Source of the DNA: Eisenbergiella porci
Lineage (GTDB): Bacteria > Bacillota > Clostridia > Lachnospirales > Lachnospiraceae
DNA: 64,000 nt
Direction: 5' to 3'
Assembly (NCBI RefSeq): GCF_009696275.1
Contig: NZ_VUMI01000017.1
Coordinates: 1-64,000 of the forward strand
In this document: positions 35,147-43,034 of the stretch, piece by piece
Numbering within the stretch: the first letter of the stretch is position 1
Layout of the letters: each line of letters begins with the position of its first letter
The notes under the pieces: generated by a model
What the model saw: only the letters and a program-made list of their open reading frames with translations
Told to the model about the DNA's origin: nothing
Database searches by the model: none
Position numbers and translations under genes: made by a program

Positions 35147-36961
35147 TCACACCGCCTTTCCTGTACTGATTTTCCAGTTGATCGACTCTGTATAGCTGCT
35201 CCACATCTGTGTGTATTTTCCACCCTTCTTCAGCAACTCGTCATGGGTGCCGGATTCAATCAGGTGTCCTTTTTCCATGACAAGGATCTGGTCTGCGTTA
35301 CGAATCGTGGACAGACGATGGGCAATCATTACAACCGTTTTATTCTGGATTAGCTTTTCAAAGGCTTTTTGAATCAGGTACTCATTTTCCGGGTCGCTGA
35401 ATGCGGTTGCCTCGTCCAGTACGATGATAGGGGCATCCTTTACGATAGCCCTTGCAATGGCAATCCGTTGGCGTTCACCACCTGAGAGATGAACGCCGGT
35501 GCTTCCAATCACAGTCTGATAACCGTTTGGAAGTTGCTCGATAAATTCGTGGCATCTTGCCGCCTTTGCCGCCGCAATCACCTGTTCCTCCGTAGCATCT
35601 GGATTTCCCATGCGGATGTTATCCAGAATGCTCTGCTTAAAGAGGAATGTATCCTGAAATACAAAGCTGACCTTATCCATCAGCGCGTCCAGCGGAATGT
35701 CCCGAATGTCAATACCGCCGATTTGGATACTTCCGTCCGTCACATCATAAAATCGGGAGATCAGGTTGGCTATGGTACTCTTACCTCCACCGGAAGGACC
35801 AACAACGGCTGTTACTTTGCCCTGAGGCGCAAGGAAAGAAACATGAGCCAGGGCCTTGACCTGAGAATCAGCTTCATAGGAAAAGCTGACATCCTGAAAA
35901 GCAATATCATAGTTTCGGATTTCAACTGCCGTATTCTTTTCCGGCAAGACTGGGATACGCAAGATTTCATCCATGCGCTCTACACTGCCGTCAATCTGCG
36001 TGAAGGACTCCGAGATATACATGATCTTATTCAGGATGCCGGAAATCGCATGGACAATAATCAGGTAGAAAATGAATGTCAGCGAATACTCCCTGAAATC
36101 CGTGGTGTGCATTCCAATCAGAACACCCACCGGAATTAAAAACAGATAAATATTGTTGATGATTGTGGTAAATGCAGGCATACAGTTTTGCCAGCCCAAT
36201 GCGTATTCCAGCACGAAAGAGGTATAGTCCTTAATAGATTTGCTCAACCGCTTAAAAGAATCTGCGGTCTGATTAAATGCTTTGATCTCCGGCATACCTC
36301 GCACATATTCCACAGAGGCGCTGTTCATGTTCTCCTGGGCGGTCTGAAAACGGTGCATTTTTTCCTTTGCTTCACCGTTGAAGCCCGCAAACTGAACGAT
36401 GAAGGCCAGAACAATACCAACCAGACAAACCACACCATACCGCCAGTCAATCCCAAGAAGAATGATGACTAAAACAAGCGGTGCGACCAAAGAGGCGACG
36501 AAATCCGGGAGCTGGTGGGCAATAAATTTCTCAACGCTTTCAATGTTTTCGTCCATGATTTTTCTCAGTTTGCCGCTGCCCAAGGTCAAATGATACCCAA
36601 GAGGAATGTGCATAATGTGATTGGAAAACGCCACCTTCAATTCATAAAGTGTTCCAAACGCTGCAATGTGTGAACACAATAGGGCAAAAAAGTAAAATAC
36701 GATGTTTCCCAAAATACCAGTCAGGGCAAGCCAGCCCCAGGTTGAGATTGCAGAAACATTCAAGAGCGACATATCCGGGTAAACAAACAGGATTTCCCGA
36801 ATAATGTGATAAATTGATAAATAAGGCGCAAAAGAACAAATTGCTGCCAGCGCAGCCAAAAACCCAGATAGAAACAAAAGCCATTTATGACCCGAAGCTA
36901 ATTCCAGGCAACGTGCCAGTCCAGTCTTCGCCTTCGGCTGTTTCTTATTTTGCTGTGTCAC
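35147..36961 (-). CDS. ABC half-transporter, YbtP/IrtA-like, cassette A
   Basis: This 604-residue partner of the gene at 33410 has six membrane helices, then Walker A (GPSGGGKSTIANLI), the signature LSGGERQRIAIARAI and Walker B (IIVLDEATAFSDPENE). The D-loop reads FSD rather than the usual SLD, a possible sign of an asymmetric heterodimer. It starts with a GTG at 36961, only 3 bases after the ECF ATPase stop, with AAGGAGG further upstream. It is therefore in one operon with the ECF module. Confidence 0.85.
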   Translation of the reverse strand: MTQQNKKQPKAKTGLARCLELASGHKWLLFLSGFLAALAAICSFAPYLSIYHIIREILFVYPDMSLLNVSAISTWGWLALTGILGNIVFYFFALLCSHIAAFGTLYELKVAFSNHIMHIPLGYHLTLGSGKLRKIMDENIESVEKFIAHQLPDFVASLVAPLVLVIILLGIDWRYGVVCLVGIVLAFIVQFAGFNGEAKEKMHRFQTAQENMNSASVEYVRGMPEIKAFNQTADSFKRLSKSIKDYTSFVLEYALGWQNCMPAFTTIINNIYLFLIPVGVLIGMHTTDFREYSLTFIFYLIIVHAISGILNKIMYISESFTQIDGSVERMDEILRIPVLPEKNTAVEIRNYDIAFQDVSFSYEADSQVKALAHVSFLAPQGKVTAVVGPSGGGKSTIANLISRFYDVTDGSIQIGGIDIRDIPLDALMDKVSFVFQDTFLFKQSILDNIRMGNPDATEEQVIAAAKAARCHEFIEQLPNGYQTVIGSTGVHLSGGERQRIAIARAIVKDAPIIVLDEATAFSDPENEYLIQKAFEKLIQNKTVVMIAHRLSTIRNADQILVMEKGHLIESGTHDELLKKGGKYTQMWSSYTESINWKISTGKAV

Positions 36962-36963
36962 TC

Positions 36964-38442
36964 CTAACCCTCCTTTTGGTCATACCCAATTTTCTCTAAA
37001 AGAAGCCCTGCTCCTCTGATTTGAAAGTCGTCGGTAATGCAGCCATTTTCAAGGCGCATTGCCCGCTCGCAACAGGCAAGCGCACACTCTGCGTCATGGG
37101 TAATGACGATAATGGTACGCCCCATCTTCGCCAGTTTGCGGATCATCCGGCTGACATTCCGCATATTCGTGCCGTCCAGCCCACTTGTAGGTTCGTCAAG
37201 TATGATAATAGGTGCTTCGTGTATCAGAGCTACGCCAAGAGCCAGCCTCTGCTTTTGCCCTCCTGACAGCGTAGAGGGATGCTGTTTGATGAACGGTGTC
37301 AGTTCCAGGGCTTCCAGAATTTCTTCTGCCGCTTGCTTCCGCTCCGGGCTGACCTCTGAGCCAGTAGTCAGTTCATCCAGTAAATCTTCACCAAAAAGCT
37401 GGCTGTCTAAATCTTGGGGAATGTACCAGACCTTTCCCAATCGGCCTTTTGGTCTGCAATGCTTTCCAAATAAAATAACTTCACCGGATTTCTCTTTCAA
37501 AAGCCCTGCCAAGATTCGTCCTATTGTGCTTTTGCCCGTCCCGTTGGGGCCAATCAGGGCAATCACTTCTCCTTTACGGCATTGAAAGTCTATATCCTTT
37601 GCTACAATCGTTTCACCAAAATAGTGGTTTAGCTTTTTCACTTCCAGGACAACCTCGCTGGTCGCCGCAGACGGGATTTCCATATACTCAATCTGATGCA
37701 GGTCAGGAATTCGAAGCCCCAATGTCTGGATTTTCTGATTAGTTAGAGCCTTCATCTGCGGTGCGGTAAATTCCCGCACAATTTTTCCTTTCTGCACACA
37801 CAGGAAACGGTCTGCCAGATCCATTAAGTAATAAAGCCGGTGTTCCGCTATGATAATGGTTTTTCCCTGCTGTTTCAGATTGCGGATGATGTCTGCAAAG
37901 CGATAAGTAGATGCAATATCCAGATTGGCAGAAGGTTCATCCATGACATAGATTTCCGGGTCAATCGCCTCTGCCGATGCAATCGCAACTTTCTGGCGCA
38001 TTCCATAAGACAGGCTGTGCAAACTATGTTCCAGAATGTTCTGAATTTTAATGTCAGCCGCCGCCCGGTGAACATGATTCCGAATTTCCTCATGGGAATA
38101 ACCGTAATTTTCACAGCCAAAAGCCACCTCACCGGCCACCTCATTGGCAAAGAACTGGCTCCTGGGGTCTTGGAATACATTTCCTACGATTTTGCCGCGC
38201 TCCCATGCCGGAATTTCTTTCAGTGATTTCCCATCCACGAAAACCTCCCCACTTAATTCTCCCTCATAAAAGTAGGGAATCAACCCATTAATCACTCTTG
38301 TCAAAGAACTTTTTCCACTTCCTGATGGTCCAGTCATAACAATGACCTCTCCGGCGGCAATGTCTAACGATATATGTTCCAGTTGATTTCCGTTCCCACC
38401 ATAGGAAAAGGTCAGGTCACGGATCATTATTTCTTTTCCCAT
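36964..38442 (-). CDS. ECF transporter double ATPase (EcfA-EcfA fusion), cassette A
   Basis: This 492-residue protein carries two ABC ATPase domains. The first has Walker A TGPSGSGKSSLTRV, a degenerate signature, LSYGMRQKVAIA, in place of LSGGQ, and Walker B IYVMDEPSANLD. The second has GPNGTGKSTIGRI, LSGGQKQRLALG and IIILDEPTSGLDG. It would power uptake with the T component (38453) and S component (39151). The ATG at 38442 (SD AGGAGG, 6 bases) is preferred to a longer frame that overlaps the EcfT gene. The degenerate first signature suggests that only one site hydrolyses ATP normally. Confidence 0.9.
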   Translation of the reverse strand: MGKEIMIRDLTFSYGGNGNQLEHISLDIAAGEVIVMTGPSGSGKSSLTRVINGLIPYFYEGELSGEVFVDGKSLKEIPAWERGKIVGNVFQDPRSQFFANEVAGEVAFGCENYGYSHEEIRNHVHRAAADIKIQNILEHSLHSLSYGMRQKVAIASAEAIDPEIYVMDEPSANLDIASTYRFADIIRNLKQQGKTIIIAEHRLYYLMDLADRFLCVQKGKIVREFTAPQMKALTNQKIQTLGLRIPDLHQIEYMEIPSAATSEVVLEVKKLNHYFGETIVAKDIDFQCRKGEVIALIGPNGTGKSTIGRILAGLLKEKSGEVILFGKHCRPKGRLGKVWYIPQDLDSQLFGEDLLDELTTGSEVSPERKQAAEEILEALELTPFIKQHPSTLSGGQKQRLALGVALIHEAPIIILDEPTSGLDGTNMRNVSRMIRKLAKMGRTIIVITHDAECALACCERAMRLENGCITDDFQIRGAGLLLEKIGYDQKEG

Positions 38443-38452
38443 TCCATTCCTC

Positions 38453-39154
38453 CTATAAAAGACAGCAGCACACGGTAGCTCCCACGCTGACAACAATCAA
38501 AATGCAATCCAGCGCAGCAATCCGGCTGACATAGTAACTTTCTTTCTTGTAGGGGCTTTCAATTCCTCTAACTATGGCAGAAGCGGCCAGCTCATCCGCA
38601 ATCTTTAAGGAGCGGAATACCATCGGGACAATGGCGTATTCCAATGTATCCATTGGGTGCCTCAATACATTGCCGACCGATTTTAAGAAACCACGAATTT
38701 TCATGGCTTCTTTGACATCTCCAAATTCATACAGTACAGTCGGAGCAAAACGGAGCATGACAATCAATACAAGCATGATATGGGTTGGGATTGGCATTTT
38801 TCGCAGACTGGCTGTTAGTTTTCCAGACGGAATTTTAGCCAGAAGATATGCTGGCATAGCGGGGAGTAACAGTTTGTAAATCATGCTGAGCAGTAACGGA
38901 GAGGGGATACTGATCTGATATTTTGTTTCGATCATCAGCCATACAATCGCCACCAAATAGACCGAAAAACATCCCAAGGCCTGTTTATATAGGCCGAACC
39001 AGCAGAGGATTAAAAAAATCAAAAAGGTAAAAATCCCATGTCCTAAAAAACTTGTTGTAAGGAAGGTCACGATGCAGGCGCACAGCGTAAGGAAAAGAAC
39101 TGTGCGCCCATCAATCTGGTCGATTCGTTTTTGCTTTTTTTCTCCGGCCATCAT
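38453..39154 (-). CDS. ECF transporter T component, cassette A
   Basis: This 233-residue membrane protein has about five to six helices and a cytoplasmic coupling segment near the C-terminal third (AMKIRGFLKSVGNVLRHPMD), with the conserved Ala-Arg-Gly-type motif in ASAIVRGIESPYKKES. It links the ATPases to the substrate-binding S subunit. The start ATGATG overlaps the S gene stop by 4 bases, so the two are coupled. Confidence 0.87.
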   Translation of the reverse strand: MMAGEKKQKRIDQIDGRTVLFLTLCACIVTFLTTSFLGHGIFTFLIFLILCWFGLYKQALGCFSVYLVAIVWLMIETKYQISIPSPLLLSMIYKLLLPAMPAYLLAKIPSGKLTASLRKMPIPTHIMLVLIVMLRFAPTVLYEFGDVKEAMKIRGFLKSVGNVLRHPMDTLEYAIVPMVFRSLKIADELAASAIVRGIESPYKKESYYVSRIAALDCILIVVSVGATVCCCLL

Positions 39155-39762
39155 CCTACAATACCTGCTTTTTGGAAATGCTTTCTGAGCAACCGCTGGC
39201 CGAACAATGTACCAAGAATTGCAAGAGCCGCAGTAATGACAACACCCAGAAGCATCAGCGCTGGAGAAGTCACCATTGAGAGCTGCATATTCAAAGTATT
39301 TGCATCAAAACCGCTGCTTGCTGCCATTTCCTGATAGCTGTCCCAAGACCACCACAGCGGTACAGCACAGCCTACAAAATTTCCGATTGAGTTGACCATC
39401 CAACCAATTCGATTACGAACTGCACTTCGGTATGTATTCTTGCCAACCATGCATAACTCAGCAACGAGGGCTACAATCAAGAAATAAGGAACCAAGAACA
39501 TATAACCCATAACACCTTGGATTAGTCCATAAACAGCAGCCCAAGCAAACAACAACCCATGTTTGTTGATGCGATTTGCCGCAACCAAATAAAATGTTGC
39601 TCCAATAAAGGCATCAATACCAGCAGAGCCGTATAAATATACTGCTGGGAAAGGCAATGTAACCATACCAATCACCATTGCAATTGCGAAATTGATGACC
39701 ATCATTGCGGCAATCGTCATAATATCTCGAACGCCAATTTTTTTCTTTACCGTTTGTTCCAT
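39151..39762 (-). CDS. ECF transporter S component (MptD-like), cassette A
   Basis: This 203-residue membrane protein with about five to six helices resembles the MptD family of putative ECF substrate-binding subunits (IMTIAAMMVINFAIAMVIGM, ... GTLFGQRLLRKHFQKAG). The substrate is not known. Its partner genes for iron-type regulation point to a metallophore or a similar small molecule rather than a vitamin. The ATG at 39762 has AAGGAGGT 8 bases upstream. A perfect 18-bp hairpin lies 20 bases further upstream. Confidence 0.8.
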   Translation of the reverse strand: MEQTVKKKIGVRDIMTIAAMMVINFAIAMVIGMVTLPFPAVYLYGSAGIDAFIGATFYLVAANRINKHGLLFAWAAVYGLIQGVMGYMFLVPYFLIVALVAELCMVGKNTYRSAVRNRIGWMVNSIGNFVGCAVPLWWSWDSYQEMAASSGFDANTLNMQLSMVTSPALMLLGVVITAALAILGTLFGQRLLRKHFQKAGIVG

Positions 39763-39782
39763 CTTTGAAACCTCCTTAAAAT

Positions 39783-39826
39783 AAAATGACAGTGTAGTTA
39801 GCAACAACTAACTACACTGTCATTTT
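39783..39826 (-). promoter_or_regulatory. 18-bp perfect palindrome with operator AGTTAG-N6-CTAACT
   Basis: AAAATGACAGTGTAGTTA (39783-39800) and TAACTACACTGTCATTTT (39809-39826) are fully complementary around an 8-base loop, between the AraC gene and the first ECF gene. Its centre holds AGTTAG-CAACAA-CTAACT (39796-39813), which recurs upstream of the AraC gene and of cassette C's S component. It probably acts as an operator, perhaps also as an RNA hairpin. Confidence 0.65.
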
Positions 39827-39894
39827 ACACCGGTTTGCAGTCTCTAACTACTCCAAAGGGAAAAGTAAATCAAAAAAACAGCCCAAAAGTTAAT

Positions 39895-40845
39895 TCATTT
39901 TTTTACTTTACGGTAATCCTTTGGAAGCATTCCAAACACTTCTTGAAAAGCTTTCGCGAACTTACTAATATTTGAATATCCAAGTCCACCAGCTATTTGG
40001 GTGATGGATTGATCTGTTTCCTGTAAATAAACAGCCGCAAGATTCATTTTGTAATTCTTGATATGCGCATAGGGAGTGTCACCATAAATCTGTTTGAAAA
40101 TTGCCTGAAATGTGACCTTGCTCATTGGCTCTTTTCGCAAGAGTTCTTCTATTGATAGTTTTTTGTCGAGGTTTTCTATAAGCTGATGTCGGATGCGCTT
40201 AATGATTTCAATTTGCTCTTTGGAATAATATGTTGCTTCATACTGATCTTCAATCCGCAGTTGTTTGATATGATAAAAGAGTTCCAATAATTTAATACGG
40301 AAGTAATCTTTTCCTTCCATGCCTTTTGCAGCGTATAATTCATCAAAGATATGTAACAATCGCTGTGGTGTCCGGCATAAAAACCACTTTTTTTCTATTT
40401 CCAATTCTTGTCCAAGATTTAAGACATCAATATTATAGTAAGAAAAAATTTGTTTTGTTTTCGCATCAATAGAATCTTTATCAATCACACAACTCAATCC
40501 AACACTATATCCAAAAGGAAAAGAATATGCCGCAGGAACATTAGCAAGAGCATTGATACATAATTCTCCTTCTTTCATGTGAAAAACCTTATTATTCCTT
40601 AATTCAAACTCAACGCGTCCCTTTTGGTAATGACGAATTTCAATGATATTTTTATTGGGAATCGGTTCATGAAAAATATCTGAACAGTTAAAATCCATAA
40701 AAATTAAATTGATACCAGGGAATAATGAGTAATCATATAAAGTTCCAGTCCCATTGCATTTATATTTTACTTGAACATAATCATCATATTTATCAGAAAT
40801 TACAGCACATTCCCCGTACCATTCTGACTTACGGTGTTCTACCAT
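39895..40845 (-). CDS. AraC family transcriptional regulator, cassette A
   Basis: This 316-residue regulator ends in the double helix-turn-helix of the AraC family (LSIEELLRKEPMSKVTFQAI ... MNLAAVYLQETDQSITQIAG then GYSNISKFAKAFQEVFGMLP). An N-terminal cupin-like sensor domain is suggested by the EPIPNKNIIEIRHY and beta-rich pattern. By analogy with YbtA of the yersiniabactin locus, it may sense an internalised metallophore and activate the transport genes. The ATG at 40845 has GAGGG 8 bases upstream. Sampled sequence is about 32% G+C, lower than in the backbone. Confidence 0.87.
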   Translation of the reverse strand: MVEHRKSEWYGECAVISDKYDDYVQVKYKCNGTGTLYDYSLFPGINLIFMDFNCSDIFHEPIPNKNIIEIRHYQKGRVEFELRNNKVFHMKEGELCINALANVPAAYSFPFGYSVGLSCVIDKDSIDAKTKQIFSYYNIDVLNLGQELEIEKKWFLCRTPQRLLHIFDELYAAKGMEGKDYFRIKLLELFYHIKQLRIEDQYEATYYSKEQIEIIKRIRHQLIENLDKKLSIEELLRKEPMSKVTFQAIFKQIYGDTPYAHIKNYKMNLAAVYLQETDQSITQIAGGLGYSNISKFAKAFQEVFGMLPKDYRKVKK

Positions 40846-40865
40846 ACCATTCCCTCTTTTTATTA

Positions 40866-40914
40866 AGTTAGCATTGACTAATTATATGTTAATCTGTTTT
40901 TTTATGAGTGTCAA
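40866..40914 (-). promoter_or_regulatory. Promoter and operator of cassette A araC
   Basis: AGTTAG-CATTGA-CTAATT (40866-40883) is followed by ATATGTTA, just as at 54943. On the minus strand TTGACA (40909-40914) and TAACAT (40886-40891) are separated by 17 bases and fit a promoter whose start region is covered by the operator. Confidence 0.55.
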
Positions 40915-40975
40915 GGTAAAAAGTTTCTTAAAAACATCAAAAGGGCTGTGCTTTTCAGCAGCAGCCCCCTTGATA

Positions 40976-41395
40976 TTAACTCAATTCAATTTTGTACCCT
41001 ATCCGAAAAACGGTCTTGATGTAGATGGGGTGTTTTGGGTCAGGCTCCAGCTTTTGCCGTAGGCGCCAGATCGTGTTGTCTACGGTGTTGGTACCTAATT
41101 CATAGTCCTCGCCCCAGGCCGCATTGTAGAGCTGCTCCCGGCTAAATACACGCCCAGGGCAGCGGGCCATACAGTAAAGGATGGAGAACTCTCCGTAGTT
41201 CAGGCATATCTCCGCACCGGCCTTTGTAACCCGACGCTGCTCTGGAAATATCTGAATATCTCCCAGAGTCAGGGCAGAAGGATCAAGGTCAGCAGCATGG
41301 AGAACCTGAACATCTTTCCCCTGTAAGGCTCTCAGGATGGATTGAAAGACACTCCCATCCGGATCGGATGTTCGTATTACGATTATTTGTTCCAT
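40976..41395 (-). CDS. OmpR/PhoB-type winged-helix regulator, copy B
   Basis: This protein of about 139 residues is almost the same as copies A and C: the core INYGEFSILYCM-type helix reads LNYGEFSILYCMARCPGRVF, then VDNTIWRLRQKLEPD. Roughly ten substitutions separate it from copy A, mostly in the first 35 residues. It again lacks a receiver domain. The ATG at 41395 has GGGGGTGAG upstream. It is the last gene of cassette B and is followed by a decayed DtxR segment on its upstream side, so the whole regulator pair was copied and one half was lost. Confidence 0.83.
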   Translation of the reverse strand: MEQIIVIRTSDPDGSVFQSILRALQGKDVQVLHAADLDPSALTLGDIQIFPEQRRVTKAGAEICLNYGEFSILYCMARCPGRVFSREQLYNAAWGEDYELGTNTVDNTIWRLRQKLEPDPKHPIYIKTVFRIGYKIELS

Positions 41396-41422
41396 GCTGC
41401 TCACCCCCTTTCAGTTTTGCCT

Positions 41423-41541
41423 TCAAGACTGCTTTTCTGCGGCTTCTTTTAATCGCTGAAAACTTTCATCGCTAATAAGATGCCCCATTCGGCAGGCATC
41501 ACCCTACGCTGTCGTGGGGTCAACGCCGGCTATGAGGAGCG
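41423..41541 (-). pseudogene. Remnant of DtxR-like gene, cassette B
   Basis: This stretch aligns base by base with the 3' third of the DtxR-like gene at 33017-33140, including the region for GCGGCTTCTTTTAATCGCTG. It is interrupted by substitutions and the similarity ends near 41541. It shows that the wHTH-plus-DtxR pair was duplicated as a unit. The remaining bases to the MATE gene (41542-41656) show no gene. Confidence 0.75.
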
Positions 41542-41656
41542 GTAATGAACTCCTAAAATAAGCAGAAGCCGCTTACTTCTATTAAATGTTAAGGTTTTGC
41601 TGTAATCACTGCCATCACCTTATTGATAAAACCTCTTGACAGTACGCAAGTTTACA

Positions 41657-43024
41657 TTAGTGATTTTCACGAATCGAAACGTTGGGGAAACGGTATTTTT
41701 TGATTATAATAATTGCCAGTCCAGCAGAAATCACATCAGACAAAGGCTGCAATATATAAAGTCCGGTTTGTTTCCATAATGCGGTCAACAAGAAAAGCAA
41801 CGGAAAGTAGAAAATCCCCTGTCTCGATATTGAAATAAGCAAAGCTCGAAAATATTGCCCCACATTCTGCATATACATACTCGATACAGCATAAAACCCA
41901 AGAAGTGGGAAAGAAATACACTGCAAACGCAATATAAGAGATGCAATCGCTATGACCTCTAAATCGGTGGATAGCAATCCAGCTAATTGCGGTGCAAAGA
42001 TGGCTAAAAATACTGCTGAAACAATCATCAACGCAGTTCCAATTTTGACTGTCATCCAGAATGCCTTTTTAACACGGTCATACTGTTTTGCACCAAAATT
42101 TATGGCACAAATCGGTTGAAAGCCTTGTCCAAAACCAATCATGAGCATATATCCAATCGCTGCAATACGGGCAGAAACAGTTAAAGCTGCAATAACAGTC
42201 TCCCCAAACCCTGCTGCCACTTGATTGAGTGCCACAGATGTAATGCCTGTAATTCCTTCTCTTGCAAAATTCGGCGCGCCTCCAGCAAAAATATGGTATA
42301 GCCGTTTTTTCTTAAAACTTACATACAACAAGCTAACCGGAATATTTCCCTGTGTGTGGGAGTGAATAAAAAAATATACACAACTCAACACTTGTCCGAT
42401 CAATGTAGCCCATCCGGCGCCAACGATCGACATTTGAAATCCAAAAATCAAAATTGGATCTAATATCATGTTTGCTGCCATTCCAATCAGCAAGCCAATC
42501 ATTGCATCTTTTACATTTCCACACAGTCGAAATTGATTATAGACAGTTGTGGAGAAAAGGGAGAATGGAATTGCCAGCAGCATAATTTTCAAGTAGTCGG
42601 TAGAATACAAAAGAAGCTGTTCAGAAGCATTTCCCCCCAGAAAAGCAGCAAATGGTCGTGCAAACGGATAGCCAATCAGCGTCAAAATGATTCCTGCCCC
42701 AACAGCCAGAGCAACACCATCTGAAGAAATAATCTGCGCTTCGGTATCGTTCTTAGCTCCCAAAGCACGGGACATAACATTCCCACTGCCATAGCCAAAC
42801 CAGAATCCCAGTGCCTGTATCAGTGACACAAAAGAAAATGCTACTCCAATGGCAGCTGTCATGCTCTTATTATCCAGCTGTCCAACCCAAAAAGTATCAG
42901 CTAAGTTATAAATAACAGTTACCATCATACCAAGCATTGTTGGAATTGCCATTTTTATAATGAGCGGCAGTAATGGTTCAGAAATCATACGTTGTCTTCT
43001 TTGTTCCTTACTTTCTGTTTTCAA
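41657..43024 (-). CDS. MATE family efflux transporter
   Basis: This 455-residue membrane protein has the 12-helix layout of MATE exporters. The family pattern PTMLGMMVTVIYNLADTFWV is near residue 30, and a second repeat starts after about residue 235. It most resembles Gram-positive members such as MepA-like proteins, which expel cationic drugs using Na+ or H+. The start is a TTG at 43024 with AAGGAGGG 5 bases upstream. It begins 11 bases after the phosphotransferase-like gene and is probably controlled with it by the TetR-type regulator. Confidence 0.88.
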   Translation of the reverse strand: MKTESKEQRRQRMISEPLLPLIIKMAIPTMLGMMVTVIYNLADTFWVGQLDNKSMTAAIGVAFSFVSLIQALGFWFGYGSGNVMSRALGAKNDTEAQIISSDGVALAVGAGIILTLIGYPFARPFAAFLGGNASEQLLLYSTDYLKIMLLAIPFSLFSTTVYNQFRLCGNVKDAMIGLLIGMAANMILDPILIFGFQMSIVGAGWATLIGQVLSCVYFFIHSHTQGNIPVSLLYVSFKKKRLYHIFAGGAPNFAREGITGITSVALNQVAAGFGETVIAALTVSARIAAIGYMLMIGFGQGFQPICAINFGAKQYDRVKKAFWMTVKIGTALMIVSAVFLAIFAPQLAGLLSTDLEVIAIASLILRLQCISFPLLGFYAVSSMYMQNVGQYFRALLISISRQGIFYFPLLFLLTALWKQTGLYILQPLSDVISAGLAIIIIKKYRFPNVSIRENH

Positions 43025-43034
43025 TGCGCCCTCC

